A DNA stretch of 64,000 nucleotides from an uncultured Alphaproteobacteria bacterium (GCA_902826095.1 CADEDN010000005.1:62001-126000); one strand, 5' to 3'; positions 8,457-15,924 are shown, counted from the stretch's first letter. Translations and numbers: made by a program. The notes: generated by a model not told the origin, from the sequence alone.

Positions 8457-9614
8457 ATGGCCGACGGCGCCGCCTTGTCCGATATCATCGTCGAACCGGT
8501 CTTGGGTCCCGCCGGGCGCAAGGCCTTCATCGCGGCGGGGAAGGCTCCCTATGCGGACGATCCCAATTACGTCGCGCCGCTCGAATTCGAGGTCGCCGCA
8601 CGGCTCGACCCGAAGGCGAACCCGGCGCTTTCCGGCGCCGAGGTTCAGCTCTTCATCGCGAAAAAGAACGGCGCCGTCGCCGGCCGCGTCTCCGCCTTCA
8701 TCAACCCGCTGCATCTTCAAACCTACAATGACGCGACCGGGCATTTCGGCTTTCTCGACGCGATCGACGACGCCGAGGTTTTCGCGGCGCTGCTCAAGAC
8801 GGCGGAAGACTGGATGCGCGCGAGGGGCATGAAGAAGATCGCCGGGCCGTTCTCGTTTTCGGTCAATGAAGAATGCGGGCTCTTGATCGACGGCTTTGAT
8901 GCGCCGCCCTATGTGATGATGCCGCACGGCCGCCCCTTCTATCGGCGCCATGTCGAGGCGGCGGGCTATTCAAAAGCGATGGACATGTACGCGCTGCGCT
9001 ATATTCCGCGCCGGCAGTTCATCCCCGAAAAGCGCATGAAGTTCATCGAACGCGCGCTCTCCTCGCCAAGGGTCAAGATCCGCAATATCGACTTCGCCCG
9101 CTTCAATGCGGAAATCGCGACCCTCGTCGACATCTACAAGGACGCGTGGAGCGACAATTGGGGCTTTGTCCCGATGACCGAAGCGCAGATCGCCCATATG
9201 GCGCGCGAGCTTCGCCCGATCATCGAAAAATACAACATCATTTTCTGCGAGCTTGACGGCGAACCCGTCGCCTTCGGCCTCGTCCTGCCGAACGTCATGG
9301 AGCTGATCCGCGATTTCGACGGCAAATTACTGCCGTTCAACTGGGCGAAATTGCTGTGGCGGCTGAAGGTCAAAAAACCGAGCCAGGCGCGCATGCCGCT
9401 GATGGGCGTCAGGAAGAAACTCCACGGCAAACCGATCGGCGCCGCTTTCGCCTACAAGATCATCGAGATGGTGAACTCGGCGAACATGGACAACGGGATC
9501 ACGTCCTCCGAACTGTCGTGGATTTTGGAAATCAACAAGGACATGCTGACCATGCTGACCGACATCGGCGCGGAGATTTACAAGACGTACCGGATTTACG
9601 AGCGGGGGCTCTGA
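8457..9614 (+). CDS. GNAT-like conserved protein, 385 aa
   Basis: The protein resembles a conserved alphaproteobacterial family of about 380 residues annotated as GNAT-type acyltransferases. It has a two-lobed look, with IAKKNGAVAGRVSAFINP in the N-terminal half and FCELDGEPVAFGLVLPN in the C-terminal half, both typical GNAT beta4-beta5 stretches. No substrate can be named. Start ATG 8457. The 3' end matters: the last 20 codons (ending KTYRIYERGL) are repeated in degraded form at 10329-10390, on the far side of a toxin-antitoxin module. Confidence 0.72.
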   Translation: MADGAALSDIIVEPVLGPAGRKAFIAAGKAPYADDPNYVAPLEFEVAARLDPKANPALSGAEVQLFIAKKNGAVAGRVSAFINPLHLQTYNDATGHFGFLDAIDDAEVFAALLKTAEDWMRARGMKKIAGPFSFSVNEECGLLIDGFDAPPYVMMPHGRPFYRRHVEAAGYSKAMDMYALRYIPRRQFIPEKRMKFIERALSSPRVKIRNIDFARFNAEIATLVDIYKDAWSDNWGFVPMTEAQIAHMARELRPIIEKYNIIFCELDGEPVAFGLVLPNVMELIRDFDGKLLPFNWAKLLWRLKVKKPSQARMPLMGVRKKLHGKPIGAAFAYKIIEMVNSANMDNGITSSELSWILEINKDMLTMLTDIGAEIYKTYRIYERGL

Positions 9615-9980
9615 GCTCGCCCGCCAATCGGAAAGCTTGCGCTGTCTCATCCGCCGCTCCTCGATGATTGTGATTGCGCCTTCGAATCTCATACGGCCGT
9701 CGGCGAGAGCCGCGATGAGCCGGGCGGCGCGCTGCGCGGGCCTCATCTCCGGCAAAAAGAGGATGATCGCGCCGATGGACGCCACTTTATCCCGGATCAA
9801 CAATTCGCCGAAATCGAAGTCTTCAGTGATGACGACCCGTTTCTCGGCGAGCGCGATTGACAAAAGCGCTCGGTCATCAGCGCTGTGATCGCTCTCCGCC
9901 GCATAGCGAACGTCATGGCCGGCGGCGCGAAGCCCGACGACGATCGCTCGCGGACAGCACTCATCGACGAGAAAGCGCAT
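9327..9980 (-). CDS. DUF5615 PIN-like toxin, C-terminus read through into the neighbour
   Basis: The first ~115 residues match the DUF5615/Mut7-C-like PIN family (VapC45 type): MRFLVDECCP with the first acidic residues, then a LRAAGHDV segment, then ITEDFDFGELLIRD. Such proteins are RNase toxins of DUF433/DUF5615 pairs. It begins with ATG 9980 directly after the TAA of its DUF433 partner. The family is normally about 110-125 residues. Here no stop follows the domain, and the frame runs a further ~100 residues antisense to the end of the GNAT-like gene, so the native end has apparently been lost at the cassette junction near 9617. Whether the 217-residue form is active is unknown. Confidence 0.7.
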   Translation of the reverse strand: MRFLVDECCPRAIVVGLRAAGHDVRYAAESDHSADDRALLSIALAEKRVVITEDFDFGELLIRDKVASIGAIILFLPEMRPAQRAARLIAALADGRMRFEGAITIIEERRMRQRKLSDWRASSEPPLVNPVRLVNLRADVGQHGQHVLVDFQNPRQFGGRDPVVHVRRVHHLDDLVGESGADRFAVEFLPDAHQRHARLARFFDLQPPQQFRPVERQ

Positions 9981-10205
9981 TTATTCGGCGGCGGTCGTGA
10001 TTTCGTCAGCGAGATAATCCGCCGCAAAAACGAGCGCCGCCAGCACGTCGTCAACCTTCAGCCGCGGATACTGGTCCGCGACCTCCGCAGGAGCGAGCCC
10101 ACGCGCGCACTCGCGAACGATCTGCTCGACGGTGACGCGCGTTCCGGCGATGACGGGCTTGCCGCCCATCACCTTTGCGTCGATCGAAATGCGCTGGTGG
10201 GCCAT
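9981..10205 (-). CDS. DUF433 antitoxin
   Basis: The 74-residue protein has the typical DUF433 pattern: RISIDAKVMGGKPVIAGTRV, then IVRECARGLAPAEVADQYPRL and LAALVFAADYLAD, a winged-helix-like DNA-binding fold. DUF433 genes are partners of DUF5615 toxins and probably repress their own operon. I chose ATG 10205; TTG codons at 10211 and 10208 are possible but weaker. Its TAA is immediately followed by the toxin ATG. Confidence 0.85.
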   Translation of the reverse strand: MAHQRISIDAKVMGGKPVIAGTRVTVEQIVRECARGLAPAEVADQYPRLKVDDVLAALVFAADYLADEITTAAE

Positions 10206-10328
10206 CAACAAATCATAGCACGCCGCCGATCGGCGTTCAAAGCCGGCAAAACCCGCGCATCATCGGGATTAACCGTCAACGCCGCCGCGCCCGTCGGCGC
10301 CGAGGCGGCCGCGATCGCCAAGGGCATG

Positions 10329-10390
10329 CTGACCGATATGGCGGGGAGATTCACAAGACCTATCGGATTTATGAGCGGGGGTTGTGAGCT
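10329..10390 (+). repeat. Degraded second copy of the GNAT-like gene's 3' end
   Basis: This aligns with 9555-9617, the end of the GNAT-like gene, with about eight mismatches and one single-base gap by my hand alignment. In its frame it still reads GEIHKTYRIYERGL and stop (TGA 10385-10387), against GAEIYKTYRIYERGL in the intact gene. Most differences are third-position changes. The match may extend a little upstream (CATGCTGACC). It lies in the same direction as the gene and beyond the DUF433/DUF5615 module. Confidence 0.85.
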
Positions 10391-10433
10391 GTAGTCACGT
10401 CGTGGTCTTGACTGAGACCACATAAGAGACTAC
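10391..10433. promoter_or_regulatory. Nested double inverted repeat, likely operator of the Phd/PIN module
   Basis: There are two concentric palindromes. The outer arms are GTAGTC (10391-10396) and GACTAC (10428-10433). The inner arms are GTGGTC (10402-10407) and GACCAC (10416-10421). The two arm types differ by one base, so this reads as four half-sites, as expected for cooperative binding by an antitoxin dimer pair. It covers the predicted promoter. Confidence 0.75.
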
Positions 10434-10436
10434 ATT
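10408..10436 (+). promoter_or_regulatory. Predicted promoter of phd-vapC, probably leaderless
   Basis: TTGACT (10408-10413), 17 bases, TACATT (10431-10436). With the usual 6-7 base spacing, transcription would start at about 10443-10444, which is the ATG of the antitoxin itself. No ribosome site precedes that ATG, so the mRNA may be leaderless. Confidence 0.6.
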
Positions 10437-10443
10437 TTCCGCA

Positions 10444-10698
10444 ATGGAAATCGCCGTTAGAGACGCCAAGGCCCGCCTTTCGGAACTGATCGCCGCCGCG
10501 CAGGCGGGCGAGCGTGTCGTCATCACCCGGAACGGAACGCCCGCCGCCGAGCTTGTGCGGGTTCAGCGGCGGGGCGGCGTCGACTTCGACCGGCTGAAGG
10601 CCGCGCGCGCACGGCTTGGCCTCAAGGGCGACGGCGCCGGCTGGCCGGCGGCCTTCGACGAGTCGGATTTGTCGCGCCGCGTTCTCGGGCTCGAATAA
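10444..10698 (+). CDS. Phd/YefM-type antitoxin
   Basis: The 84-residue protein begins MEIAVRDAKARLSELIAAAQ and continues GERVVITRNGTPAAELV, the standard Phd/YefM N-terminal fold that binds DNA and represses its operon. The C-terminal half (DFDRLKAARARLGL..., SDLSRRVLGLE) is the flexible toxin-binding part. The PIN toxin follows after 8 bases. The double palindrome upstream is the likely binding site. Confidence 0.9.
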   Translation: MEIAVRDAKARLSELIAAAQAGERVVITRNGTPAAELVRVQRRGGVDFDRLKAARARLGLKGDGAGWPAAFDESDLSRRVLGLE

Positions 10699-10706
10699 GC
10701 GCCCGC

Positions 10707-11102
10707 ATGCGCATTCTTCTTGATACGTCCTATCTCTATAATCTGGCGGATGCGCCCGGCCGCCTGTCGGAGGCGGAACGCCTCATCCTGTCGAACCCCG
10801 ACATAACGCTCTTTGTGAGCGCGGTATCAATCTGGGAGATGCGCCTCAAATTCGCGGCGCATCACTGTTCCGGCGCGCGCAAGAGCAAGTTTGATCCAAG
10901 GGACATCGTCGCCGTTCTTGAAGATCAGGATTTCACATTCCTGCCGATGACCGTGTCTCACGCCGCCGCAAAGCTCGACCCGCCGATCAAGCACAAGGAC
11001 CCGTTCGACGAGATGCTCCTCATGCAGGCGCAGGAAGAGGGGTTGAAACTGCTCACCGTCGATCGGCAGCTGATCGGCCACAAGCTGGCGATCGCGCCGT
11101 GA
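10707..11102 (+). CDS. VapC-type PIN-domain RNase toxin
   Basis: The 131-residue protein shows the PIN acidic residues: Asp6 in MRILLDTSYL, Glu in SIWEMRLK (about 43), Asp in HKDPFDEMLLMQA (about 98) and Asp in TVDRQL (about 119). PIN toxins of this kind cleave tRNA or rRNA. It pairs with the Phd-type antitoxin 8 bases upstream. All key residues are present, so the module looks intact. Confidence 0.9.
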   Translation: MRILLDTSYLYNLADAPGRLSEAERLILSNPDITLFVSAVSIWEMRLKFAAHHCSGARKSKFDPRDIVAVLEDQDFTFLPMTVSHAAAKLDPPIKHKDPFDEMLLMQAQEEGLKLLTVDRQLIGHKLAIAP

Positions 11103-11171
11103 GCCGCGCGTCAGCGACGTCCGCCGCCCGAGATTGTCGTAAGCGTAGGTCGCAAGGCTCGTCGTTCCGCC

Positions 11172-11347
11172 TCACCGTGAGGAGCCGCCGAAGGCGGCGT
11201 CTCGAACGGACGCGCCGGCGCGACATCGCCCCAGGATGCGCGAAAAGCCACGATCTCGTCCGTCAACAGGCGGCGGCGCCGGTCGCGCAAATTGTCCGTG
11301 AAGAAATACGTCGCCCCCGGAACAAAAAGCCGGCGGCAGTTCAGCAT
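11172..11347 (-). pseudogene. REP-associated (RAYT, Y1-type) transposase, N-terminal remnant
   Basis: On the minus strand from ATG 11347 the reading is CRRLFVPGATYFFTDNLRDR, then LLTDEIVAF and ARPFET. This resembles the N-terminus of REP-associated tyrosine transposases (typically RR.FVPG.TYFFTV.L.DR). The similarity stops at about residue 53, before the catalytic HUH motif (usually HLH), and the frame then gives unrelated residues to a stop at 11111. It is therefore a truncated copy without catalytic residues. I see nothing else in the gap 11103-11551. Confidence 0.65.
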
Positions 11348-11551
11348 GAACCATCAGATCAACCACGCCGCGTGATCTCAAGAGCGGCGGGCGTCGCTCC
11401 GCACAACCCGCCATTTCTTTCTTCCCCATCAAGGTTGTCGCGCCGCCTACCGCAAAAACGGCTCGTCGAAATTATCGGCTTTCCCTCTCTTGGAGAAGCG
11501 ATACGCTTTGCTTGCCTTTTCACGCCGCCCAACGCTTCTTACTAAACGAGC

Positions 11552-12208
11552 ATGACTTCAAGAAAACGACCTCGTAGGGCAACGCCGCGCCGCGGCAGAG
11601 ACGCGGACGCCACGAAGGCCGCCTTTGTCGCGGCGGGAGAAAAGGTGTTCGCGCGGCGCGGCTTCGACGGCGCGACGCTCAACATGCTGGCCGCGGCGGC
11701 GGGCGCCAACAAGGCGCTCGTTTCTTATTATTTCGGATCGAAGGAAGGGCTCTACGACGTCGTCATCGCCACGCTCGTCGGCGAAACTGTGGCGGCCGTC
11801 ACGCGCGGATTCGAACCGAAAGGCGACCCGGCGGCGGATTTCCAGAGATATGTGGCCGCGCTCGCGGCCGCGGTCGCCGCAAGACCGACATTCACCTCGA
11901 TCCTGATGCGGGAATATATCGCAGGCTCAATGCAGTCGCGACGGCGGCCCGCGCAGGAGATCCTGAAATTCTACCAGATGACGGCGGCGCGCTATGACTC
12001 CGGACGCCGCGCCAGGATTTTTCGCAAGATCGACCCGCATTTGCTGCATCTCTCGATCATCGGACCGATCATTCATTTCACGCTGACGGCGCGCTTTCGC
12101 GAAGAGACGTTCGGCAGGACGATCGACGGTCTTTCGAGCCCCGACGCGGAATCATTCGCGCGCCATTTGGCCGCCCTGACCCTCGACGGCCTGCGACGGA
12201 CGGACTGA
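11552..12208 (+). CDS. TetR/AcrR-family transcriptional regulator
   Basis: The 218-residue protein has an N-terminal TetR helix-turn-helix (KAAFVAAGEKVFARRGFDGA, then MLAAAAGANKALVSYYFGSKEGLY, residues about 20-70) and a longer ligand-binding part with a TetR_C-like end (IIGPIIHFTLTARF). The inducer is unknown. A 22-bp palindrome lies between this gene and the cupin gene 27 bases downstream, so the regulator probably controls that gene and perhaps itself. Confidence 0.88.
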   Translation: MTSRKRPRRATPRRGRDADATKAAFVAAGEKVFARRGFDGATLNMLAAAAGANKALVSYYFGSKEGLYDVVIATLVGETVAAVTRGFEPKGDPAADFQRYVAALAAAVAARPTFTSILMREYIAGSMQSRRRPAQEILKFYQMTAARYDSGRRARIFRKIDPHLLHLSIIGPIIHFTLTARFREETFGRTIDGLSSPDAESFARHLAALTLDGLRRTD

Positions 12209-12234
12209 CAGGGCGCGACGGGCCGACTTGAGTC

Positions 12235-12256
12235 TAATTAACTAATCGGTTAATTA
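12235..12256. promoter_or_regulatory. Palindromic operator (8-bp arms), likely TetR site
   Basis: TAATTAAC (12235-12242) and GTTAATTA (12249-12256) are perfect inverted arms around a 6-base spacer. This is an AT-rich island in GC-rich DNA, just after the TetR gene and about 50 bases before the cupin start. TetR proteins bind sites of this form. Confidence 0.75.
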
Positions 12257-12305
12257 CTTGCGGGCAGCTGGGCCGCCGACGCGGCGCCTGATGGAGGGAA
12301 AACCG

Positions 12306-13127
12306 ATGCAACCGACGCCGATCCTTGTTTCTCCGCGCCGCCGCCGGCCAGCCAGCGCGCTCGTCTCTTCCCTCGCTCTCGCCTTCATCGCCAGCGCCGC
12401 CGTCGCTAAAAAAGCTCCCGACGACCTCGCAATTCTGAAGGCCTACGCCGCTGATTTCGCGAAGGATCCGAGCCTGGACAAACCGGTCGTTTTCGGCGTC
12501 ACAGTCGGGGAGGCTTTTTTCACCATAGACGCGGCGCCCGCGACAAACGGGGCCGCTGCGCACGCTGAGGCGCGTTCTGGCGCGCCGGCGACCCCGTCAT
12601 TCTACTACAAGATCGAGAGCAGCGAGTGGCTCGGCAAGCTGCACCGGGGCGAGATCAACGCTTTGACCTCGATGGCGAAAGCATTCGAAACCGATTCCGC
12701 GCCGATGGACATCGACGTGATGGAGGGATTCGCGCCGCCCGAGAATTTCGGCGACGAGATCATTCCGTTCACGTTCCACTTCTGGACAAAGGGATCTCCG
12801 GAAATCGTGCCGTTCGGTGCGGAAATGACCCGTTTCACCCATGGCGCCAACGCGGGCGTTTTTTATTACCAACGCGGCCTTCGCAGCGCGTGGTTCGAAG
12901 TGAGGCCCGGACAGCACGTCAACGAAAATGAAAAGAGCCGTGAAAACCCGTTCCCGTCAATGTTCATCCTGATCGAGGGAGAATTGACCGCACTGGTCGG
13001 CGGTGTCGAAACAACGTTCAAGGCCGGGACCTTGATGTTCGTGCCGGCGGGCGTCTCGCATGAATTCATCAACAACACGAAAAAATCCGCGCTCGGATTC
13101 TTGTTCATGTTCGGCGAAGGGGCGTAA
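12306..13127 (+). CDS. Secreted cupin-domain protein
   Basis: Start ATG 12306 follows a GGAGGG site and opens a signal peptide (ALVSSLALAFIASAAVAKK). The 273-residue protein ends in a cupin beta-barrel (FILIEGELTALVGG, then AGTLMFVPAGVSHEF, residues about 215-262). The His of VSHEF is the expected metal ligand of cupin motif 2, while motif 1 lacks the usual HxH pair, so metal binding is uncertain. Its position behind the TetR gene and palindrome suggests inducible expression. Enzymatic role unknown. Confidence 0.75.
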   Translation: MQPTPILVSPRRRRPASALVSSLALAFIASAAVAKKAPDDLAILKAYAADFAKDPSLDKPVVFGVTVGEAFFTIDAAPATNGAAAHAEARSGAPATPSFYYKIESSEWLGKLHRGEINALTSMAKAFETDSAPMDIDVMEGFAPPENFGDEIIPFTFHFWTKGSPEIVPFGAEMTRFTHGANAGVFYYQRGLRSAWFEVRPGQHVNENEKSRENPFPSMFILIEGELTALVGGVETTFKAGTLMFVPAGVSHEFINNTKKSALGFLFMFGEGA

Positions 13128-13175
13128 CCGATCCGTAGCGGCAGTCTTATGTCGGCGCTCGCCGAGCTTTCGCGA

Positions 13176-13320
13176 TCACCGCAAAGGCGGCTCATCAAAA
13201 CTGCGCAATTTCCTTGAATGCAAGGTCCCGGCGTCCGCTTCCGCGCGCAACCGCTCGATCGCCCGCAGGCCGATCGCCAGACGCTGCGCGACGCGCGCCT
13301 GACAGAAAGTCTCGGCCCTT
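13176..13320 (-). repeat. Second copy of the amn 3' end (about 48 codons)
   Basis: This aligns without gaps with 13916-14060, the 3' end of amn, with 21 mismatches over the 140 bases I compared (13181-13320). It keeps the amn reading frame and a TGA at the same place. The translation ends LRSFDEPPLR against LRSFDEPFLR in amn, and further up QARVAQRLAIGLRAI against QARVAQHLAIGLRAI. Similarity fades near 13310. The region looks like an allele of the amn tail from a relative rather than a fresh duplicate. Confidence 0.9.
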
Positions 13321-13612
13321 ATTCGCTCCCCTGAAGGCTCTCGATTGCTGAGAAGCAGGCTCTGCGTAGCTCCGCCAGCTTTTCATCGACGACGCCCGCG
13401 ATGATCGCCCCATCGAGGTCGATCTTGTGCCTACGGATCGCCGCTTCGCTGATAATGAGAAGCCGGCGCTCGATGGCGCTCCGCGATTGAGTATTGGCGC
13501 GCAACGCCTTTGCCGACCCGCCCGCCTCCTTCACCCAGGCGTCAACCAGGTCGATGGCGCGGGCAATATCGTCAAACGCCGCAATCAGCCGTTCAGAAGA
13601 CATGCGCGGCAT
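13319..13612 (-). CDS. HepT-like (DUF86) protein, probably inactive
   Basis: The protein resembles HepT/DUF86 toxins of MNT/HEPN pairs: helix FDDIARAIDLVDAWVKEAGG, the block RSAIERRLLIISEAAI and the C-terminal KLAELRRACFSAIES. HepT toxins need an RN-x4-H motif, usually found after the EAA helix. Here the chain passes straight from EAAI to RRHKIDLDGAI, as if about 20 residues holding that motif were deleted. Start chosen ATG 13612 (ATG 13603 or TTG 13621 are possible). Its end abuts the second amn tail. The partner MNT gene is frameshifted, consistent with joint decay. Confidence 0.65.
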   Translation of the reverse strand: MPRMSSERLIAAFDDIARAIDLVDAWVKEAGGSAKALRANTQSRSAIERRLLIISEAAIRRHKIDLDGAIIAGVVDEKLAELRRACFSAIESLQGSE

Positions 13613-13890
13613 CTCGTTCAATGGACTGACGAAGCGCGGGCTTCTTCACCGGCGCGAGGACGATGTCGATGGCAAGGCCCGGAAAGGCTTCTTCAAGAAT
13701 CGTCTGCAGCGCGCCGTGGTCGAACAGGCTGAGGGCGACGTCCGCGGCCGGCGTCAGCAAAACGTCAATGTCGCTCGCCTTCGTCGCGCCCGCGCGCGAC
13801 CGAGCCGAACAGCGCCGCATGCGCGACGCCGCGCGCTTCCAGCTGCGGCCGGAGGCGGCTGAGAATCGCAGTTGCTGCTTGACGGTCCAT
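13593..13890 (-). pseudogene. MNT-type nucleotidyltransferase antitoxin, frameshifted
   Basis: From ATG 13890 the minus strand reads MDRQAATAILSRLRP ... ALFGSVARGRDE, containing the nucleotidyltransferase GS motif, then hits a stop at 13765-13767. A second frame continues KASDIDVLLTP (the DxD metal pair), GLAIDIVLAPVKKPALRQSI and stops at 13593. Joined, they give a normal ~98-residue MinD/Mnt-like antitoxin; a single-base frameshift lies between about 13768 and 13800. MNT antitoxins AMPylate and silence HepT. The ATG is 25 bases after the amn stop. A sequencing error cannot be excluded. Confidence 0.8.
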
Positions 13891-13915
13891 GCTTCTTTTT
13901 AGCGCGCCTTGGCTG

Positions 13916-15394
13916 TCAACGCAAAAACGGCTCATCAAAACTGCGCAATTTCCGCGAATGCAAGGTCCCCGCTTCCGCCTCCGCGCGGAGGAGCTCGATC
14001 GCCCGCAATCCGATCGCCAGATGCTGCGCGACGCGCGCCTGGTAGAAGGCGTCGGCCATGCCGGGGAGTTTGATCTCTCCGTGGAGCGGGCGGTCGGAGA
14101 CGCAAAGGAGCGTGCCGTAGGGGACGCGATAGCGAAAACCGTTCGCGGCGATGGTCGCTGATTCCATGTCGATCGCGATCGCGCGGCTCTGATTGAGGCG
14201 GACTGCGATCTTTTCGAAATCGAGCTCCCAATTGCGGTCGCCGGTGGTGACGACCGTGCCGGTCCGGAGCTGCTCTTTGAGCTGACCTTTCGGGATGCCG
14301 CCGACCTGTTCGACGGCGGCCGTCATCGCGAGCTGCACCTCGGCGATCGTCGGCAGGGGGATCGAGGGCGGGAGCGCGTCGTCGAGGACATTGTCTTCGC
14401 GGAGATAAGCGTGCGCGAGGACATAGTCGCCGAGGCGCTGCGTCCTTCGCAATCCGCCGCAATGGCCGATCATCAGCCAGACATGCGGGCGCAGGACGGC
14501 GAGGTGATCGGTGATCGTCTTGGCGTTCGACGGCCCGACGCCGATATTGACCAGCGTCACGCCCTCGTGTTTGCCCATTTGATAATGATAGGCGGGCATT
14601 TGCGGCTGTTTGGCGAGCGGCGGCCGGCTCGGCTCGGCGCCTTTTCGGGTGATGCGGTCGCCGGGTTCGATCAGGGCCTCGATCTCGCCCGTCTCGACTT
14701 TTTGCCGGCCAAGCTCGACGAACTCGTCGACATAGCGCTGATAGTTCGTGAACAGAATGAAGTTCTGATAATGCTCGGGCTTCGTCGCCGTATAGTGCTG
14801 GATGCGGTGCAGCGAATAATCGGTGCGCTCCGCCGTGAACAGCGACAGGGGAAGCGCGCCGCCGCGCTCCAAAATCATGCCGCCGTCGACGATGATGTCG
14901 TTCGTCGCGATAAGGTTCGGCATGTGGAAATAATGCTGCAGCTCTTCGCGCTGCTGCGGCGTGAGGTTGGCCGTCGCCTGTTCGAGCGCGAAGGTCAGCG
15001 GAATGGGCGTCCGCGATCTGCCGACGAAAAGTTTCGCCTCAAAGCTCTCGCAGACGCGCGTCAGCTGATCGAGGAGGTAGTTTGAAAACAGCCGCGGCGC
15101 GGTGATCGAGGCGCCGTGCAGGCTCGTCGCCGCGATGCGCCCGAGCGCGAGGCTCCCTGTCTGGATCGAGCGTTCGGCGGGGACTTCCGCGCAAAGATAA
15201 GGATAGGTCGGCGCGTCGACGGCGCCGATCTTCAGCTTGCCCGCCGCATAATCAAGAAACCGCTTTTCGACCGCGCCGACCGCCTCATCGTAAAGCGCCG
15301 TCAGCCGTTCGACCGCCGCCTGCGGCGTCGCGCAGAATTTGAGGTCGTCGGCGGGCGCGCCGGTCGGCGGGGATTTTGGCGGTTTTGGGCTCAT
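13916..15394 (-). CDS. amn: AMP nucleosidase
   Basis: The 492-residue protein matches AMP nucleosidase (AMP to adenine plus ribose 5-phosphate). It has the N-terminal AMN domain (KFCATPQAAVERLTALYDEA, then the YPYLCAEVP region) and a C-terminal nucleoside-phosphorylase domain with LVNIGVGPSNAKTITDHL, WLMIGHCGGLR, AIDMESATIAANGFRYRVPY and LLCVSDRPLHGEIKLPGMA. Length is that of the E. coli enzyme. The final ~48 codons are copied at 13176-13320 behind a decayed MNT/HepT module. Confidence 0.95.
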   Translation of the reverse strand: MSPKPPKSPPTGAPADDLKFCATPQAAVERLTALYDEAVGAVEKRFLDYAAGKLKIGAVDAPTYPYLCAEVPAERSIQTGSLALGRIAATSLHGASITAPRLFSNYLLDQLTRVCESFEAKLFVGRSRTPIPLTFALEQATANLTPQQREELQHYFHMPNLIATNDIIVDGGMILERGGALPLSLFTAERTDYSLHRIQHYTATKPEHYQNFILFTNYQRYVDEFVELGRQKVETGEIEALIEPGDRITRKGAEPSRPPLAKQPQMPAYHYQMGKHEGVTLVNIGVGPSNAKTITDHLAVLRPHVWLMIGHCGGLRRTQRLGDYVLAHAYLREDNVLDDALPPSIPLPTIAEVQLAMTAAVEQVGGIPKGQLKEQLRTGTVVTTGDRNWELDFEKIAVRLNQSRAIAIDMESATIAANGFRYRVPYGTLLCVSDRPLHGEIKLPGMADAFYQARVAQHLAIGLRAIELLRAEAEAGTLHSRKLRSFDEPFLR

Positions 15395-15522
15395 GTCTTT
15401 TCCAGGTTTTTAGGCGCTGGGAAGGACCATAGCGGAGTTCGCAAGCGCCGGAAGTCGGCGGGCAAAGCGCGTTCCCGGCTCGATGGACGACGTTGCAGCG
15501 CGTCCCTGATCCGTTCCCGGCG

Positions 15523-15789
15523 CTAGTCGGCTTTCCAGATACGCCGCTCCGGCGCGATGGTCGCCCGCCACGCCAGGATTTTTTCGGTCTGCTCAAGAAA
15601 GCGCGGCAAATCCGGGTCGTCGGGCATCGCCGCGATCGCCGGCAACAAGGTCTTGTCCCGAAACGCCCGCCAACGCGCGGTGCTGCTCAGCCTGCTGGGC
15701 GGGTCAATGAGATAGGGCAGGACGCCGACAATCTCCGGGGACTCGTCGGGATGTTCCAGCAAGACCTGAATCTTGTCCTCAGTGTTCAT
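15523..15789 (-). CDS. Small hypothetical protein, 88 aa
   Basis: An ATG at 15789 opens a soluble, acidic-to-neutral protein (MNTEDKIQVLLEHPDESPEI..., ending ILAWRATIAPERRIWKAD) with no motif I recognise. Amino acid composition looks like a real protein, with balanced charged residues and Trp. It lies between amn and the JmjC-like gene on the same strand. No strong ribosome site is visible. Function unknown. Confidence 0.5.
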   Translation of the reverse strand: MNTEDKIQVLLEHPDESPEIVGVLPYLIDPPSRLSSTARWRAFRDKTLLPAIAAMPDDPDLPRFLEQTEKILAWRATIAPERRIWKAD

Positions 15790-15924
15790 GACCCAACTTT
15801 GCGCAAAGCGTGTTTTTTGGAAAGCAGCATTTCCGGAAAAACCAGCCGCGCCGCTGCGCCAGCGGCCCAGCGCGGCGGCGATGCAGGCAAGAGGGCTGCA
15901 TGGCCAGCGCGGCGCAGCGGTGGA

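Noticed and set aside
11099-11545. 148-codon plus-strand frame after vapC
   Set aside because: Arg/Ser/Pro-rich translation without any motif; the minus strand here carries the RAYT-like remnant.
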